DNA of 64,000 nt from Streptomyces katrae (GCF_002028425.1 NZ_CP020042.1:6671560-6735559); one strand, 5' to 3'; shown: positions 24,766 to 33,712, counted from the stretch's first letter. The notes: generated from the sequence alone by a model not told the origin. A program made the numbers and translations.

Positions 24766-25437
24766 CTAGCGCGGGCGCAGCGCGACGATCGCGAGCACGG
24801 CGGGGGCGGCGGTCATGAGGGTGAACGTGACCGGCGAGATGTGGTGTTCGACCGGTTTGCGCGCGGCCGTGTGATACGCGGGCCGCGGCACCTTGGGCTT
24901 GGGCGCGGGCGGCTTGGGTGCCGGGGTGGGCGGCGCGGGCGCGGGCTGCGGAGGAGGCGGCGCGGGCGCCCGGTACACCTGGGGCGCGGGCGGCTTGGGC
25001 GCGGGGGGCTCCGGCGCGGGGGGAGCGGGCCTCGGCGGCGCGGGGGCCGGCGGCGGAGGAGGCGGCGGAGGCGGCGGGGTGGGCTTGGGCGGCGGGGTCG
25101 GTTTGGGTGGCGGAGGGGTGGGCGTCGGCGTGGGTGTGGGCGTGGGTTTCGGCGGGCACGGCGGGGGAGGGGGCGGCGGGCAGTGGTGCTCGTGCCCGTG
25201 GCCGCGGCCCTTGTCGTGGCCACGGCCCTTGCCGGGCCGGCCGTCGTGATGTCCGCCACCCCCGGCGGCCGCGCCGGCGCCGCTGCCGGCGTACGCGTAG
25301 ACCTCGACGGAGGCTCCGCCCTCCCCGCTGCCGACCGTCGCGTAGGCACAGCTATCGGCCACCGCCGGAGTGGTCGACAGGGTCGCCCACAGCAGGACCG
25401 GGACCGCCAGCAGACGTCTGGCTAAAGCTCTGTTCAC
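24766..25437 (-). CDS. Secreted polyproline protein with C-terminal membrane segment
   Basis: A 223-residue protein with an N-terminal signal peptide (RRLLAVPVLLWATLSTTPAVA), a small Cys/Gly segment and a His-rich patch (GHGHEHHC). About 100 residues of nearly pure proline mixed with KPTPTP, PAPK and PPAP repeats follow, then a hydrophobic C-terminal stretch (FTLMTAAPAVLAIVALRPR). It looks like a wall-spanning rod anchored at its C-terminus. GTG at 25437 is a plausible start, though the ribosome-binding site is poor. It lies 80 bases upstream of the DUF4239 gene, same strand. Codon use is heavily biased but consistent with coding. Confidence 0.7.
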   Translation of the reverse strand: MNRALARRLLAVPVLLWATLSTTPAVADSCAYATVGSGEGGASVEVYAYAGSGAGAAAGGGGHHDGRPGKGRGHDKGRGHGHEHHCPPPPPPPCPPKPTPTPTPTPTPPPPKPTPPPKPTPPPPPPPPPPAPAPPRPAPPAPEPPAPKPPAPQVYRAPAPPPPQPAPAPPTPAPKPPAPKPKVPRPAYHTAARKPVEHHISPVTFTLMTAAPAVLAIVALRPR

Positions 25438-25772
25438 CCGGGGAGCATGGGCTCGCGCGCGCCCGCGCACGCGGGACCCGGGAGGGGTTCGCCCGAACGG
25501 GCGGATCCTGGACCGGTGAGGTTTGAGACAGGTTCTGATCGCTTGTGATTGAACGTTGGTCAATTCCCAAAAGGTATTTGTCGGTTTCCGTGACGCCCGG
25601 GCCGGCCCCCGGAGCCTTTGGTGTGTGACCAAGAACGGATCGGCAATTTCCGCTTTTGCTCGCCCTGTTGGGCAATGATCAGTACATTCGGCTCGGACAA
25701 GAGTCCGGCCCCCGCCCGATCCCCGGACGGACCAGGTACGACCACGACACTGACGACGGCTTGGAGACCCCG
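25438..25772. other. 335-bp divergent control region upstream of the methyltransferase gene
   Basis: No credible gene. It is noticeably AT-richer than its surroundings between about 25520 and 25690. It holds the dyad ATTGA-N7-TCAAT (25548-25564) and several TTG-starting hexamers, so the promoters of both divergent genes are probably here, but none can be picked out securely. Confidence 0.45.
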
Positions 25773-26603
25773 ATGGAACGCCCCGCCTGGGCCCCGCCAG
25801 GCATCGACATATCGGTGCCGAGCGTGTCCCGAATCTACGATTACTACCTGGGCGGCTCCCACAATTTCGAGGTCGACCGCCAGGCCGCCCGCCGGGCCAT
25901 GGAATTCATGCCGGGCCTGCCCAAGATCATGCAGGCCAACCGGGCCTTCATGCGCCGCGCCGTCCGCCACGCCGTCGCCGAGGGCATCACCCAGTTCCTC
26001 GACATCGGCTCCGGCATCCCCACCTTCGGCAACGTCCACGAGATAGCCCGCGCCGCCACCCCCGAGGCCCACGTCGTCTACGTCGATCACGACCCGGTCG
26101 CCGTCGCGCACAGCCGGGCCGTCCTCGCCGGCGACGACCAGACCGGCATCATCGCCGCCGACCTGCGCAAACCCCAGGACATCCTGGCCGCCCCCGAGAC
26201 CGGCCGGCTGCTCGACCTCGACCGGCCCGTCGCCCTGATGCTCGTCGCAGTCCTGCACTTCCTGGAGGACACCGACCAGCCCTACGCCGCCGTCGCGCAG
26301 CTGCGCGACGCCCTGGCCCCGGGCAGCATGCTCATCCTCACCCACGCCTCCTACGAGGGCATCCCGCTCAGCGAGGAGGTCGCGGCCGGCACCGTCGGCG
26401 TCTACCGCGACATCCGCAACCCGCTCGTCATGCGCGGCCACGAGGAGATCGCCGGCTTCTTCGACGGGTTCGAGCTGCTGGAGCCGGGCCTGGTCTCCAT
26501 GCCCGACTGGCGCCCCGACCGCACCGGGCCGCTCGCGGAGGGGGAGACCCCGGAAGACCCGTACGCCTTCTCGGGCTTCGGCGGCGTGGGACGCAAGGCG
26601 TGA
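25773..26603 (+). CDS. SAM-dependent methyltransferase of the PF04672 type
   Basis: The 276-residue protein has the hallmarks of the actinobacterial S-adenosyl-methionine methyltransferase family PF04672: SRIYDYYLGGSHNFEVDR, NRAFMRRAVR, FLDIGSGIPTFGNVHE (SAM-binding glycine loop), VVYVDHDPVAVAH and LTHASYEG. Its substrate is not known; Streptomyces carry many such genes. The ATG at 25773 has GGAG seven bases upstream. Its TGA overlaps the GTG of the downstream GGDEF-EAL gene, so the two are translationally coupled. Confidence 0.88.
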   Translation: MERPAWAPPGIDISVPSVSRIYDYYLGGSHNFEVDRQAARRAMEFMPGLPKIMQANRAFMRRAVRHAVAEGITQFLDIGSGIPTFGNVHEIARAATPEAHVVYVDHDPVAVAHSRAVLAGDDQTGIIAADLRKPQDILAAPETGRLLDLDRPVALMLVAVLHFLEDTDQPYAAVAQLRDALAPGSMLILTHASYEGIPLSEEVAAGTVGVYRDIRNPLVMRGHEEIAGFFDGFELLEPGLVSMPDWRPDRTGPLAEGETPEDPYAFSGFGGVGRKA

Positions 26604-28906
26604 GACTCCCCGCACCGACGCCCCCGCCCGCGACCCCCGGCCAGGACCGCCCGGCCGGGGGCGGCCCCGCCATGTCCACCCCCGCCCCCGCACCCGCGGC
26701 CGGCGCAGAACCCCCCGCCCCGCATCCCGTGCGGGCGCCGCTGCACGACCCGCACAGCGACCTCGAGGACCGGATCGCCCGCTTCGCGACCATCTGGGGA
26801 CGGGCCATCTTCCCCGTCACGGCCACCTCCCTGACCCGCCCCGAGTTCGAACAGCACCTCGTCCCGCTCGCCCGGACCCTCACCGAGGCCCTGCACGCCC
26901 GCCCCTTCGACGCGAGCGCCGCCCAGGGCGTGGGCGCCGAACTCGTCGCCGTGCACTGCACCGACCCCGAGGCGCTCGCCGGCACCCTCGGCGTCGTCGA
27001 GTCCTACCTGGTCCTCTACTGCGGCCCGGACAGCACCGCCGCCGACGGCAGTGACGGCACCGAGGAGTACCGCTCCCGCTGCGCCCGGCTCCAGCACGGC
27101 ATCGCCGCCGGGTTCGCCCGTGCGCTGCGCGAGCGGACCCTCAGGGAACAGGAGGCCATCGCCCGCTCCGCCCTCACCGCCCGCATCGACGCCCAGCAGG
27201 CCCTGCACGCCAGCGAGGAACGCTTCCGGGCCGTCTTCGAGGGCGCGGCCGTCGGCATCGGCATCGCCGACCTCGACGGCAACATCCTGGAGGTCAACGA
27301 CACCCTCCTCAAGATGTTCGGCGGCCTGGAAGGACACGTCCGCAGCCGCAACGTCAGCGAGTGGGGACACCCCGACGACACCCCGCACGTCTGGAAGATG
27401 TACGGGGAACTCGTGCGCGGCGAGCGCGAGCACTACCGCGTCGAGAAGCCCTACTACCGGCACGACGGCACCGTCCTGTGGACCAACCTCACGGTCTCCC
27501 TCCTGCGCGACGCCGACGGGCTCCCCCAGTACCAGCTCGCCCTGATGGAGGACACCACCGAACGCCGGCTGCTCAACCTGCGCCTGCGCTACGAGGCCAC
27601 CCACGACGCACTGACCGGGCTGCCCAACCGCACGCTGTTCTTCGAACGGCTGGAGAAGGCCCTGAACGCCGCCCCCGGCAGCCGCTTCGGCCTGTGCTAC
27701 CTCGACCTCGACGGGTTCAAGGCCGTCAACGACAGCCTCGGCCACTCGGCGGGCGACCGGCTCCTCGTGGAGGTGGCCGACCGGCTCCAGAGCTGTGCCA
27801 CCGGGCCCGGCGAGGTCGTCGCACGACTCGGCGGCGACGAGTTCGTCGCCCTCACCACCGGCCCCGGCGCCCAGACCGAGGAGCAGGTCACCGACCTCGC
27901 CGTCCGCATCCTGACCGCCCTGTCCACGCCCATCCGGCTGGAGGGCAGGGAGCTGTCCGTGCGCGGCAGCATCGGCATCGTCGAGGGCGCGTCGGGCGAG
28001 CGCACCCCCGCCGAAGTGCTGCGCAGCGCCGACATCACCATGTACCGGGCCAAGGCGGCCGGCGGCAACCGCTTCGAGTTCGCCGACGCCGAGGCCGACG
28101 CCCGCGCCATCACCCGGCACGGCCTGACCAACGCCCTGCCGGCGGCGCTGGAACGCGGCGAGTTCTTCATCGAGTACCAGCCCCTGGTACACCTGCACGA
28201 CGGCAGCGTGCACGGCGCGGAGGCCCTGGTGCGCTGGTCGCACCCCCAGTACGGAGTGCTCGGCCCGGACCGCTTCATCCCGCTCGCCGAACGCACCGGC
28301 CTGATCGTGCCGCTCGGCCGCTGGGTCCTGGAGGAGTCCGTCCGCCAGGCCCGCACCTGGCAGCGCGAGCACGGCGGTGCGCCCCTGCGCGTCAACGTCA
28401 ACCTCTCGCCCACCCAGCTGACCCATCCCGGGCTGGTCGCCGACACCCTGCGCGTCCTGGAGTCCTCCGGCCTGGCCCCCGGCGCGCTGTGCCTGGAGGT
28501 CACCGAGTCGGCGCTGATCGGAGCCGACGACGAACTCCTCGAACCGCTGCGCCGCCTCGCCGCCCTCGGCGTGGACATCGCCCTCGACGACTTCGGCACC
28601 GGCTACTCGAACCTCGCCAACCTGCGCCGGCTGCCGGTCAGCGTCCTGAAACTGGACCGCTCCTTCACCCAGGGCATGCAGCAGGAGCCGGCCGACCCCG
28701 TCGACGTCAAGATCGTGGAGGGCATCGTCGCCCTGGCCCACAGCCTGGAGCTGGCGGTGACGGTCGAAGGAGTGGAGACCGGGGCCCAGGCGGCCCAGCT
28801 CCGCGCCCTCGGCTGCGACACGGCCCAGGGCTGGTACTACGCCCGCCCGGGCGCCCCGGACCGCATCCACACCCTCTCCCTCTGCGACGCCGTACCCACC
28901 CGGTGA
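26600..28906 (+). CDS. PAS-GGDEF-EAL cyclic-di-GMP enzyme
   Basis: The 768-residue soluble protein has an uncharacterised helical N-terminal part (~50-190), a PAS domain (~205-325) and a diguanylate cyclase domain whose active-site loop is intact (RLGGDEFVAL). An EAL phosphodiesterase domain follows with EALVRW, NVNLSPTQL, EVTESALI, DDFGTGYSNL and KLDRSF all present. Both synthesis and hydrolysis of c-di-GMP are therefore possible; in Streptomyces c-di-GMP controls BldD and sporulation timing. The GTG at 26600 overlaps the upstream TGA (GTGA); the ATG at 26672 is an alternative start. Confidence 0.92.
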   Translation: MRLPAPTPPPATPGQDRPAGGGPAMSTPAPAPAAGAEPPAPHPVRAPLHDPHSDLEDRIARFATIWGRAIFPVTATSLTRPEFEQHLVPLARTLTEALHARPFDASAAQGVGAELVAVHCTDPEALAGTLGVVESYLVLYCGPDSTAADGSDGTEEYRSRCARLQHGIAAGFARALRERTLREQEAIARSALTARIDAQQALHASEERFRAVFEGAAVGIGIADLDGNILEVNDTLLKMFGGLEGHVRSRNVSEWGHPDDTPHVWKMYGELVRGEREHYRVEKPYYRHDGTVLWTNLTVSLLRDADGLPQYQLALMEDTTERRLLNLRLRYEATHDALTGLPNRTLFFERLEKALNAAPGSRFGLCYLDLDGFKAVNDSLGHSAGDRLLVEVADRLQSCATGPGEVVARLGGDEFVALTTGPGAQTEEQVTDLAVRILTALSTPIRLEGRELSVRGSIGIVEGASGERTPAEVLRSADITMYRAKAAGGNRFEFADAEADARAITRHGLTNALPAALERGEFFIEYQPLVHLHDGSVHGAEALVRWSHPQYGVLGPDRFIPLAERTGLIVPLGRWVLEESVRQARTWQREHGGAPLRVNVNLSPTQLTHPGLVADTLRVLESSGLAPGALCLEVTESALIGADDELLEPLRRLAALGVDIALDDFGTGYSNLANLRRLPVSVLKLDRSFTQGMQQEPADPVDVKIVEGIVALAHSLELAVTVEGVETGAQAAQLRALGCDTAQGWYYARPGAPDRIHTLSLCDAVPTR

Positions 28907-28949
28907 GGCGGCGGCCGGGACCCCGGCCGGGGCGGCCCCCTGCGCGAAG

Positions 28950-30104
28950 TCAGCGCATCCCGGCCTCCGTTCCCCGGCCGGGCTCGCGGACCGCGGCGAG
29001 GACCCGCCGGTGCCGTGCGGCGGTGTCGGCCAGCAGCCGCTCGGCCACCGGGAGCCGCTCGGCCTCGTAGCCGTCGAGGGCGTCGGCCGGGGCCGGGCCC
29101 GGGAGAGCGGCGGCCAGGGTCCGGGCGAGGGCGGCCGCGTCCTGGATACCGGTGTTCATGCCCAGTCCGCCGGCGATCGGGTGGACGTGCGCGGCGTCCC
29201 CGGCGAGCAGGATCCGGCCCTCGCGCATCCGGGCGGCCCGGCGGACGTTGACCCGCCAGCTGGAGAGCCAGCCCGCATCGGTCAGCCGTATCCCCGGTAT
29301 CCCGGCGTACCGGTCGAAGAGCCGTTGGAAGCCCTCGATCGTGGGCGGCAGCGGCTCGCCGTCCGCGTCGGTCTCCGGCGCCGCCTGGAGCTGGAAGGTG
29401 TCCGTCCCCGGCATCGGACAGAGCAGGATCCCGCCGCCTTCCGAGGTGAACCACTGGTGCCAGTGGTCCCGGCTCAGCCCGGGCGCCCGCACGTCCCCGA
29501 CGACCATCGTCGGCTTCTCCTCCGTGTACCCCTCGAAGGGGATGCCGAGGAGCTCGCGGGTCGTGCTCCGGCCGCCGTCGCACCCGGCCGCGTACTCCGC
29601 CCGGACCGCACGTCCGTCCGCCAGACGAGCGGTGACCCCGGCCGGATCCTGGGCGAGCCCGGTGACCCGGGCCCCGTACTCGACGCGGACGCCGAGACCG
29701 GCCAGCCGCTCGCGCAGGGCCTCCTCGACCTGCCACTGGCCGATCAGGAGGCCGCCGCCGTCCGCCGGGGTGTCCGCGACGTGGGCGCCGTCGAAGTACT
29801 TGCGCAGCACCAGGCCGCGGGACCCCACGGCGGCCAGCCGCTCCCCGACCCCGAGCCGGGCCAGCACCTCCAGGCCGTCCGGAGTGAGCCCCTTGGCCCG
29901 GGACTCGCGGTGGGGGCCGGAGCGCTGCTCCAGGACGCGGACGGACACGCCGCGCAGGGCCAGGTCGCAGGCCAGGGTGAGCCCGGTGGGCCCGGAGCCC
30001 GCGATCAGCACCTGGGTCGTCGGTCCGGCCGTCGTGCCCGCCGCTGCCGTCTCGGCCGCTGCCGCCTCGGCCGTCGTCGTGCCGGCCGTCGTCGTGTCGC
30101 TCAT
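28950..30104 (-). CDS. FAD-dependent aromatic monooxygenase
   Basis: The 384-residue protein has an N-terminal Ala/Thr-rich extension, then the PHBH-type flavoprotein fold: VLIAGSGPTGLTLACDLA (GxGxxG, ADP binding), CDGGRSTTRE (DG motif) and RILLAGDAAHVHPIAGGLGM (GD motif contacting FAD ribityl). Such enzymes hydroxylate phenolic or polyketide substrates with NAD(P)H and O2. It is shorter than many relatives, lacking the C-terminal thioredoxin-like domain. The ATG at 30104 has GAGGA upstream. It is divergent from a tetR gene with an inverted repeat in between, so the TetR protein most likely represses it. Confidence 0.9.
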   Translation of the reverse strand: MSDTTTAGTTTAEAAAAETAAAGTTAGPTTQVLIAGSGPTGLTLACDLALRGVSVRVLEQRSGPHRESRAKGLTPDGLEVLARLGVGERLAAVGSRGLVLRKYFDGAHVADTPADGGGLLIGQWQVEEALRERLAGLGVRVEYGARVTGLAQDPAGVTARLADGRAVRAEYAAGCDGGRSTTRELLGIPFEGYTEEKPTMVVGDVRAPGLSRDHWHQWFTSEGGGILLCPMPGTDTFQLQAAPETDADGEPLPPTIEGFQRLFDRYAGIPGIRLTDAGWLSSWRVNVRRAARMREGRILLAGDAAHVHPIAGGLGMNTGIQDAAALARTLAAALPGPAPADALDGYEAERLPVAERLLADTAARHRRVLAAVREPGRGTEAGMR

Positions 30105-30169
30105 CGGAGGTCCTCTCTCGTCGTCGCCGATCCCTCGTCGCTGAACCAAGGAAAGCGCGCCGCGAGAAA

Positions 30170-30207
30170 AAATGCAACCCGGTCACGAAATTGACTTGGT
30201 TGCATTT
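30170..30207. promoter_or_regulatory. TetR operator: AAATGCAACC ... GGTTGCATTT
   Basis: Perfect 10-bp inverted repeat (30170-30179 and 30198-30207) with an 18-bp spacer, in the monooxygenase/tetR intergenic space. The right arm lies inside the tetR promoter spacer. Confidence 0.75.
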
Positions 30208-30219
30208 CGGCCGTACGGT
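30191..30219 (+). promoter_or_regulatory. Promoter of the tetR gene, leaderless
   Basis: TTGACT (30191-30196), a 17-nt spacer and TACGGT (30214-30219), with the ATG six bases further on. Confidence 0.7.
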
Positions 30220-30225
30220 GGTGCC

Positions 30226-30876
30226 ATGGAGAACACGACGGGTCTGCGCGAGAGCAAGAAGCTGCGTACGCGTCGCCAGCTGGCGGCCACGGCGCTGGAA
30301 CTCTTCCTGGAACGGGGCTTCGACGCCGTGTCCGTGGCCGATGTGGCCGCGGCGGCCGAGGTGTCGAAACCCACCCTGTTCCGGTACTTCCCCAGCAAGG
30401 AGGACCTGGTCCTCGACCGTTTCGCCGACCATCAGGACGAAGCGGCGCGGATCGTGCGCGGCCGGCCTGCGGGACTCGGCCCGGTGGGCGCGCTGCACGA
30501 GCACTTCCGTACGGCCCTCGCCGAGCGCGATCCCATCACCGGGCTCTGCGACCACCCCGGCGTGCTGGCGTTCCAGCGCCTGCTGTACTCCACGCCCAGC
30601 CTGGAGAGCCGGATCGCCCACTACACGGCCCGCGAGGTGGAGCTGCTCGCCGCCGCCCTGGAAGCCGAGCGGGTCGAGCCCCTGACCGCCCGCCTCGCCG
30701 CGACGCACCTGGTGGCGGTCCGTCATGAACTGGGCCGGGAGAACTGGCGCCGCATCGACGCGGGCAGCACGGCGGAGGAGGCCTACCCGGCGGCCGTCAC
30801 CGACGCCGACGGGGCCTTCGGCATGCTGGCCGACGGACTCGACCGGACGCTGGGCCCCCTGATATCCCGGCCCTGA
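30226..30876 (+). CDS. TetR-family transcriptional repressor
   Basis: The 216-residue protein has an N-terminal helix-turn-helix domain: RTRRQLAATALELFLERGFD, then VSVADVAAAAEVSKPTLFRY (recognition helix), then FPSKEDLVLDRF. A C-terminal TetR_C-like ligand-binding and dimerisation region follows. It is divergent from the FAD monooxygenase gene. The operator lies between the genes and overlaps its own promoter, predicting autoregulation and control of the monooxygenase, probably relieved by the monooxygenase substrate or a related compound. The gene appears to be translated from a leaderless mRNA. Confidence 0.92.
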   Translation: MENTTGLRESKKLRTRRQLAATALELFLERGFDAVSVADVAAAAEVSKPTLFRYFPSKEDLVLDRFADHQDEAARIVRGRPAGLGPVGALHEHFRTALAERDPITGLCDHPGVLAFQRLLYSTPSLESRIAHYTAREVELLAAALEAERVEPLTARLAATHLVAVRHELGRENWRRIDAGSTAEEAYPAAVTDADGAFGMLADGLDRTLGPLISRP

Positions 30877-30948
30877 GGCGGGTGGGACCGCCGGGCCGGG
30901 CATGATGCCCGGTGCGGGCCCGCCGGGCGGCGGGCCGGAGAGGCGGGT

Positions 30949-32475
30949 GTGCGGATGGCCGCGCGGTACGTGACCGAGCTGGTCGGGGCGTTGGAGCAGT
31001 ACGGGGAACAGCCCGCGATCGGAGCCGGACCCCGGGTCCTGGGCTTCACCGAGGTGCTGGACGCCGCCCACCGGCTGGCCGGGGCCCTCGCGGATGCGGG
31101 GGTCGGGCGGGGGACGGGCCTGGCGTGCGTGACGGGCGGCAACCGGCCGGAAGCGCTGCTGGTACGGATCGCCGCGCATCTGCTGGGGGCCCGGCTGACC
31201 CAGGTGGTGACCGGACCCGCGGTCCACGGCCTGGAGTTCATCCTCCGGGACTGCCTTCCGGGCCTGGTGGTGCACGACGTTCAGGTGCCGGCCACGGGCG
31301 TGCGGCTGCTCGGCCTGGACGACCTGATCGCGCGGGCCGCGGGGCGGGAGCCCGCCGAAGTGCCGGTGCGGGCGCGGGAGGAGGACGTGGCCCGGGTGAC
31401 GTACACCGGCGGGACCACGGGCCGGCCCAAGGGCGTGGCCTCCACCTTCGGGGCGATGGCCGCGCGGGACGTCCGGCGCGGGGCCGAGTGGACCGGGGCG
31501 GTGCACCTCTCGGTCACCAGCCTCGCCCAGCGGGCCGGCGGCCGGTGCCTGGAGCAGCTGCGGGCCGGGGGCAGGGTGGAGATCCTGGACCCCTTCACGC
31601 CGGGGGAGTTCGCGGCGGCCTGCCGGCGGCTCGGGCCGGTGTCCACGTACCTGACGCCCCCGATGGTGTACCGGCTGCTGGACGATCCCGCGACCGCAGG
31701 GGGCATCCCGGGCCTGGAGGCGGTCTCCTACGGGGCCTCACCGATCCTTCCCGACCGGCTGCGCGAGGCGGTGACCCGCTGGGGCGGACGCTGGCGGCAG
31801 GGCTACGGGATGAACGAAGCAGCCGTGATCTCCCGCCTCACCCCGGCCGACCACGACGCGGCGGTGTCCGGCCGGCCCCGACTACTGGCTTCGGCGGGGC
31901 GCCCGGCCGCGGGCGTCGAGGTCCAGGTGCGCGACGAGCGGGACGCGGTACTGCCCGCCGGGCGCACCGGGGAGCTGTGGATCCGGTCGGCGGCGATGAT
32001 GACCGGCTACTGGAACCAGCCCGAACTGACCGCCGAGGTACTGCGGGACGGATGGCTGCGGACCGGCGACCTCGGCCACACCGATGCCGACGGGTACCTC
32101 TACCTGGACGACCGGAGCAAGGACGTCGTGATCGTCGACGGCGTCAACATCTACAGCCTGCCGGTCGAGGCGGCACTGGCCCGCCACCCGGCCGTGGCCC
32201 GGGCCGTCGTCGTCGGACGGCCCGGCGCGGCCACCGGCGAGGAGGTCTGCGCCTTCCTCGTGCCGGCCCCGGGCCACACTCCGAGCGCGGCGGCCGCCGC
32301 CGAGGCGTGCGAGCTGGTGGCCCGTGAACTGGCCCCGGCGCACCGCCCGACGGCGGTCTTCTGGGAACGGGACATCCCCCTCACGGACCGCGGCAAGCCC
32401 GACAAGCGCCTCCTCCGCTCCCGCGCACAAACCAAGCCACTCCGCCCCGCCCCGCGCCCCCACCCCGACCACTAA
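30949..32475 (+). CDS. Acyl-CoA synthetase / AMP-dependent ligase
   Basis: The 508-residue ANL-superfamily enzyme has the AMP-binding P-loop YTGGTTGRPKGV, the adenine-binding region YGASPILP...QGYGMNEA, the TGDLGHTDADGYLY motif and the hinge DRSKDVVIVDGVNIY. A C-terminal lid carries the catalytic Lys in DRGKPDKRLL. It activates a carboxylic acid as acyl-adenylate and thioester; the substrate is unknown. GTG at 30949 has GGAGAGG upstream; the ATG at 30955 is also possible. It lies 72 bases after the tetR gene on the same strand. Confidence 0.88.
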   Translation: MRMAARYVTELVGALEQYGEQPAIGAGPRVLGFTEVLDAAHRLAGALADAGVGRGTGLACVTGGNRPEALLVRIAAHLLGARLTQVVTGPAVHGLEFILRDCLPGLVVHDVQVPATGVRLLGLDDLIARAAGREPAEVPVRAREEDVARVTYTGGTTGRPKGVASTFGAMAARDVRRGAEWTGAVHLSVTSLAQRAGGRCLEQLRAGGRVEILDPFTPGEFAAACRRLGPVSTYLTPPMVYRLLDDPATAGGIPGLEAVSYGASPILPDRLREAVTRWGGRWRQGYGMNEAAVISRLTPADHDAAVSGRPRLLASAGRPAAGVEVQVRDERDAVLPAGRTGELWIRSAAMMTGYWNQPELTAEVLRDGWLRTGDLGHTDADGYLYLDDRSKDVVIVDGVNIYSLPVEAALARHPAVARAVVVGRPGAATGEEVCAFLVPAPGHTPSAAAAAEACELVARELAPAHRPTAVFWERDIPLTDRGKPDKRLLRSRAQTKPLRPAPRPHPDH

Positions 32476-32787
32476 CCGGACCCGGCTACCGGCCCCGGCC
32501 CCGGACGGGCCCCGGCCCCGGTCCCCACCCCGGCCCCGGTTCCGGTCCCGGCCCCGGTCCCCACCCAGGCCCCGGTTTCGGTCCCGGCCCGGGTCCCCAC
32601 CCCGGCCCCGGACGGGCCCCGGCCCGGGTCCTGGCCCCGGCCCGGGCCGCGGACAAGGACGGGGTTGGGGGGTCGCGTAGGCCGGTTGTGCGGGTTCTCG
32701 TCGGGGCCCGGGGTTGCCCGGGGGCAGGGGCGGCCGTGTGCCGGTGGCGGGCGCCGCCTCGGCCCCATGCCGGGGGCTCGGGGCGGC
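32476..32787. other. 312-bp intergenic stretch dominated by C/G-rich repeats
   Basis: Between convergent ligase and LysR genes. The left two thirds are low-complexity GGCCCCGG-type sequence with a 36-bp tandem repeat; open frames across it encode only Gly/Pro/Arg or Thr/Gly repeats and have no credible start site. I see no gene. Confidence 0.6.
32520..32627. repeat. 36-bp tandem repeat, about three copies
   Basis: Units begin with GGTCCCCACCC at 32520, 32556 and 32592, exactly 36 bp apart, with minor divergence in the third. Confidence 0.85.
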
Positions 32788-33666
32788 TCAGCCGGTCAGG
32801 ATGCGTTTCAGTTCGCGGGCCGCGCGGGGTGGGGCCACGTCCGTGCGGTGGGCCAGGGCGATCGTGCGGCGCAGGGGCGAGCCCGCGAGAGGGGTGGCGC
32901 GCAGGCCGGGGCCGCCGTGTTCCACGACCATCTCCGGGACCACCGCCACGCCCAGCCCCGCCCGGACGAAACCCAGGACGGCGTCCATCTCGCCGCCCTC
33001 CACCGTGAACACCGGCTCGAACCCCGCCGCCCGGCAGGCGCCGACCGTCAGGTCCCGCAGGTCGTAGCCGTGCCGGAACATCACCATGGGCTCCTCGCGC
33101 AGGTCCGCGACGCTCAGCTCACCGCCCCCGCCCGGCGGTGGCAGATCGCGGGACGAGACCACCACCAGGTCCTCCGTCAGCAGCTCCACAGTGGTCAGTG
33201 CGGGCGCCGACGGCGGCAGCGGCAGGACGATCAGCGCCAGGTCCAGGACCCCGCGTGCCAGTTCCCGCACCAGGTCCAGCGACCCGCCCTCCTCGATCAG
33301 CAGCTCGATGCCCGGGTGCGCCGCGTGGAAGGTGCGCAGCACCTCCGGCAGCATCCCCGTGCACACGCTCGGCGTGGCTCCCAGCCGCACCCGGCCGCGC
33401 CGCAGCTGGAGCAGCTCCTGCACCTCCAGCCGCGCCGTGTCCGCGTCGGCCAGGATCCGCCGGGCCAGCGGCAGCAGCGCCTCACCCGCGTCGGTCAACG
33501 CGATGTTCCCCCGCGCCCGGCTGAACAGCTCGGCGCCCAGCTCCCGTTCGAGCGCCTTGATCTGCTGCGACAGCGACGGCTGGGCCACGTGCTCCCGCTC
33601 GGCGGCACGCGTGAAGTGCCGGGTCTCGGCCACGGCCACGAAGTACACGAGCTGCTGGAACTGCAT
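32788..33666 (-). CDS. LysR-type regulator divergent from sdh
   Basis: The 292-residue protein opens with a winged helix-turn-helix (MQFQQLVYFVAVAETRHFTR, AAEREHVAQPSLSQQIKALE) and has a LysR substrate-binding domain (VRLGATPSVC, GILLIEEG-like ELLIEEGGS, FVRAGLGVAVVPEM). It is divergent from sdhCAB, and a TAGGGGATGCCTA box lies between them, so it most likely controls the succinate dehydrogenase operon in response to a metabolic ligand. The ATG at 33666 follows TAGCCT by six bases, indicating a leaderless mRNA. Confidence 0.9.
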   Translation of the reverse strand: MQFQQLVYFVAVAETRHFTRAAEREHVAQPSLSQQIKALERELGAELFSRARGNIALTDAGEALLPLARRILADADTARLEVQELLQLRRGRVRLGATPSVCTGMLPEVLRTFHAAHPGIELLIEEGGSLDLVRELARGVLDLALIVLPLPPSAPALTTVELLTEDLVVVSSRDLPPPGGGGELSVADLREEPMVMFRHGYDLRDLTVGACRAAGFEPVFTVEGGEMDAVLGFVRAGLGVAVVPEMVVEHGGPGLRATPLAGSPLRRTIALAHRTDVAPPRAARELKRILTG

Positions 33667-33672
33667 CACCCC

Positions 33673-33678
33673 AGGCTA
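33673..33678 (-). promoter_or_regulatory. -10 box of the lysR gene, leaderless
   Basis: TAGCCT on the minus strand, six bases before the ATG at 33666. Confidence 0.5.
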
Positions 33679-33697
33679 GCGGTAATCAGGCGCCTCC

Positions 33698-33712
33698 ATA
33701 GGGGATGCCTAT
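33698..33712. promoter_or_regulatory. LysR box ATAGG-GGATG-CCTAT
   Basis: Perfect 5-bp arms with a 5-bp spacer, containing the classical T-N11-A pattern (TAGGGGATGCCTA). It lies between lysR and sdhC, about 20 bp upstream of the sdh -35 box. Confidence 0.75.

Noticed and set aside
23786..24769. Plus-strand 327-codon frame across the DUF4239 gene
   Set aside because: Gly/Arg/His-rich antisense shadow; the minus-strand DUF4239 protein has clear helices and family motifs.
32472..32768. Minus-strand frame encoding Gly-Thr-Gly-Ala repeats
   Set aside because: It is a translation of the 36-bp C/G-rich tandem repeat, with no ribosome-binding site and no non-repetitive coding part.
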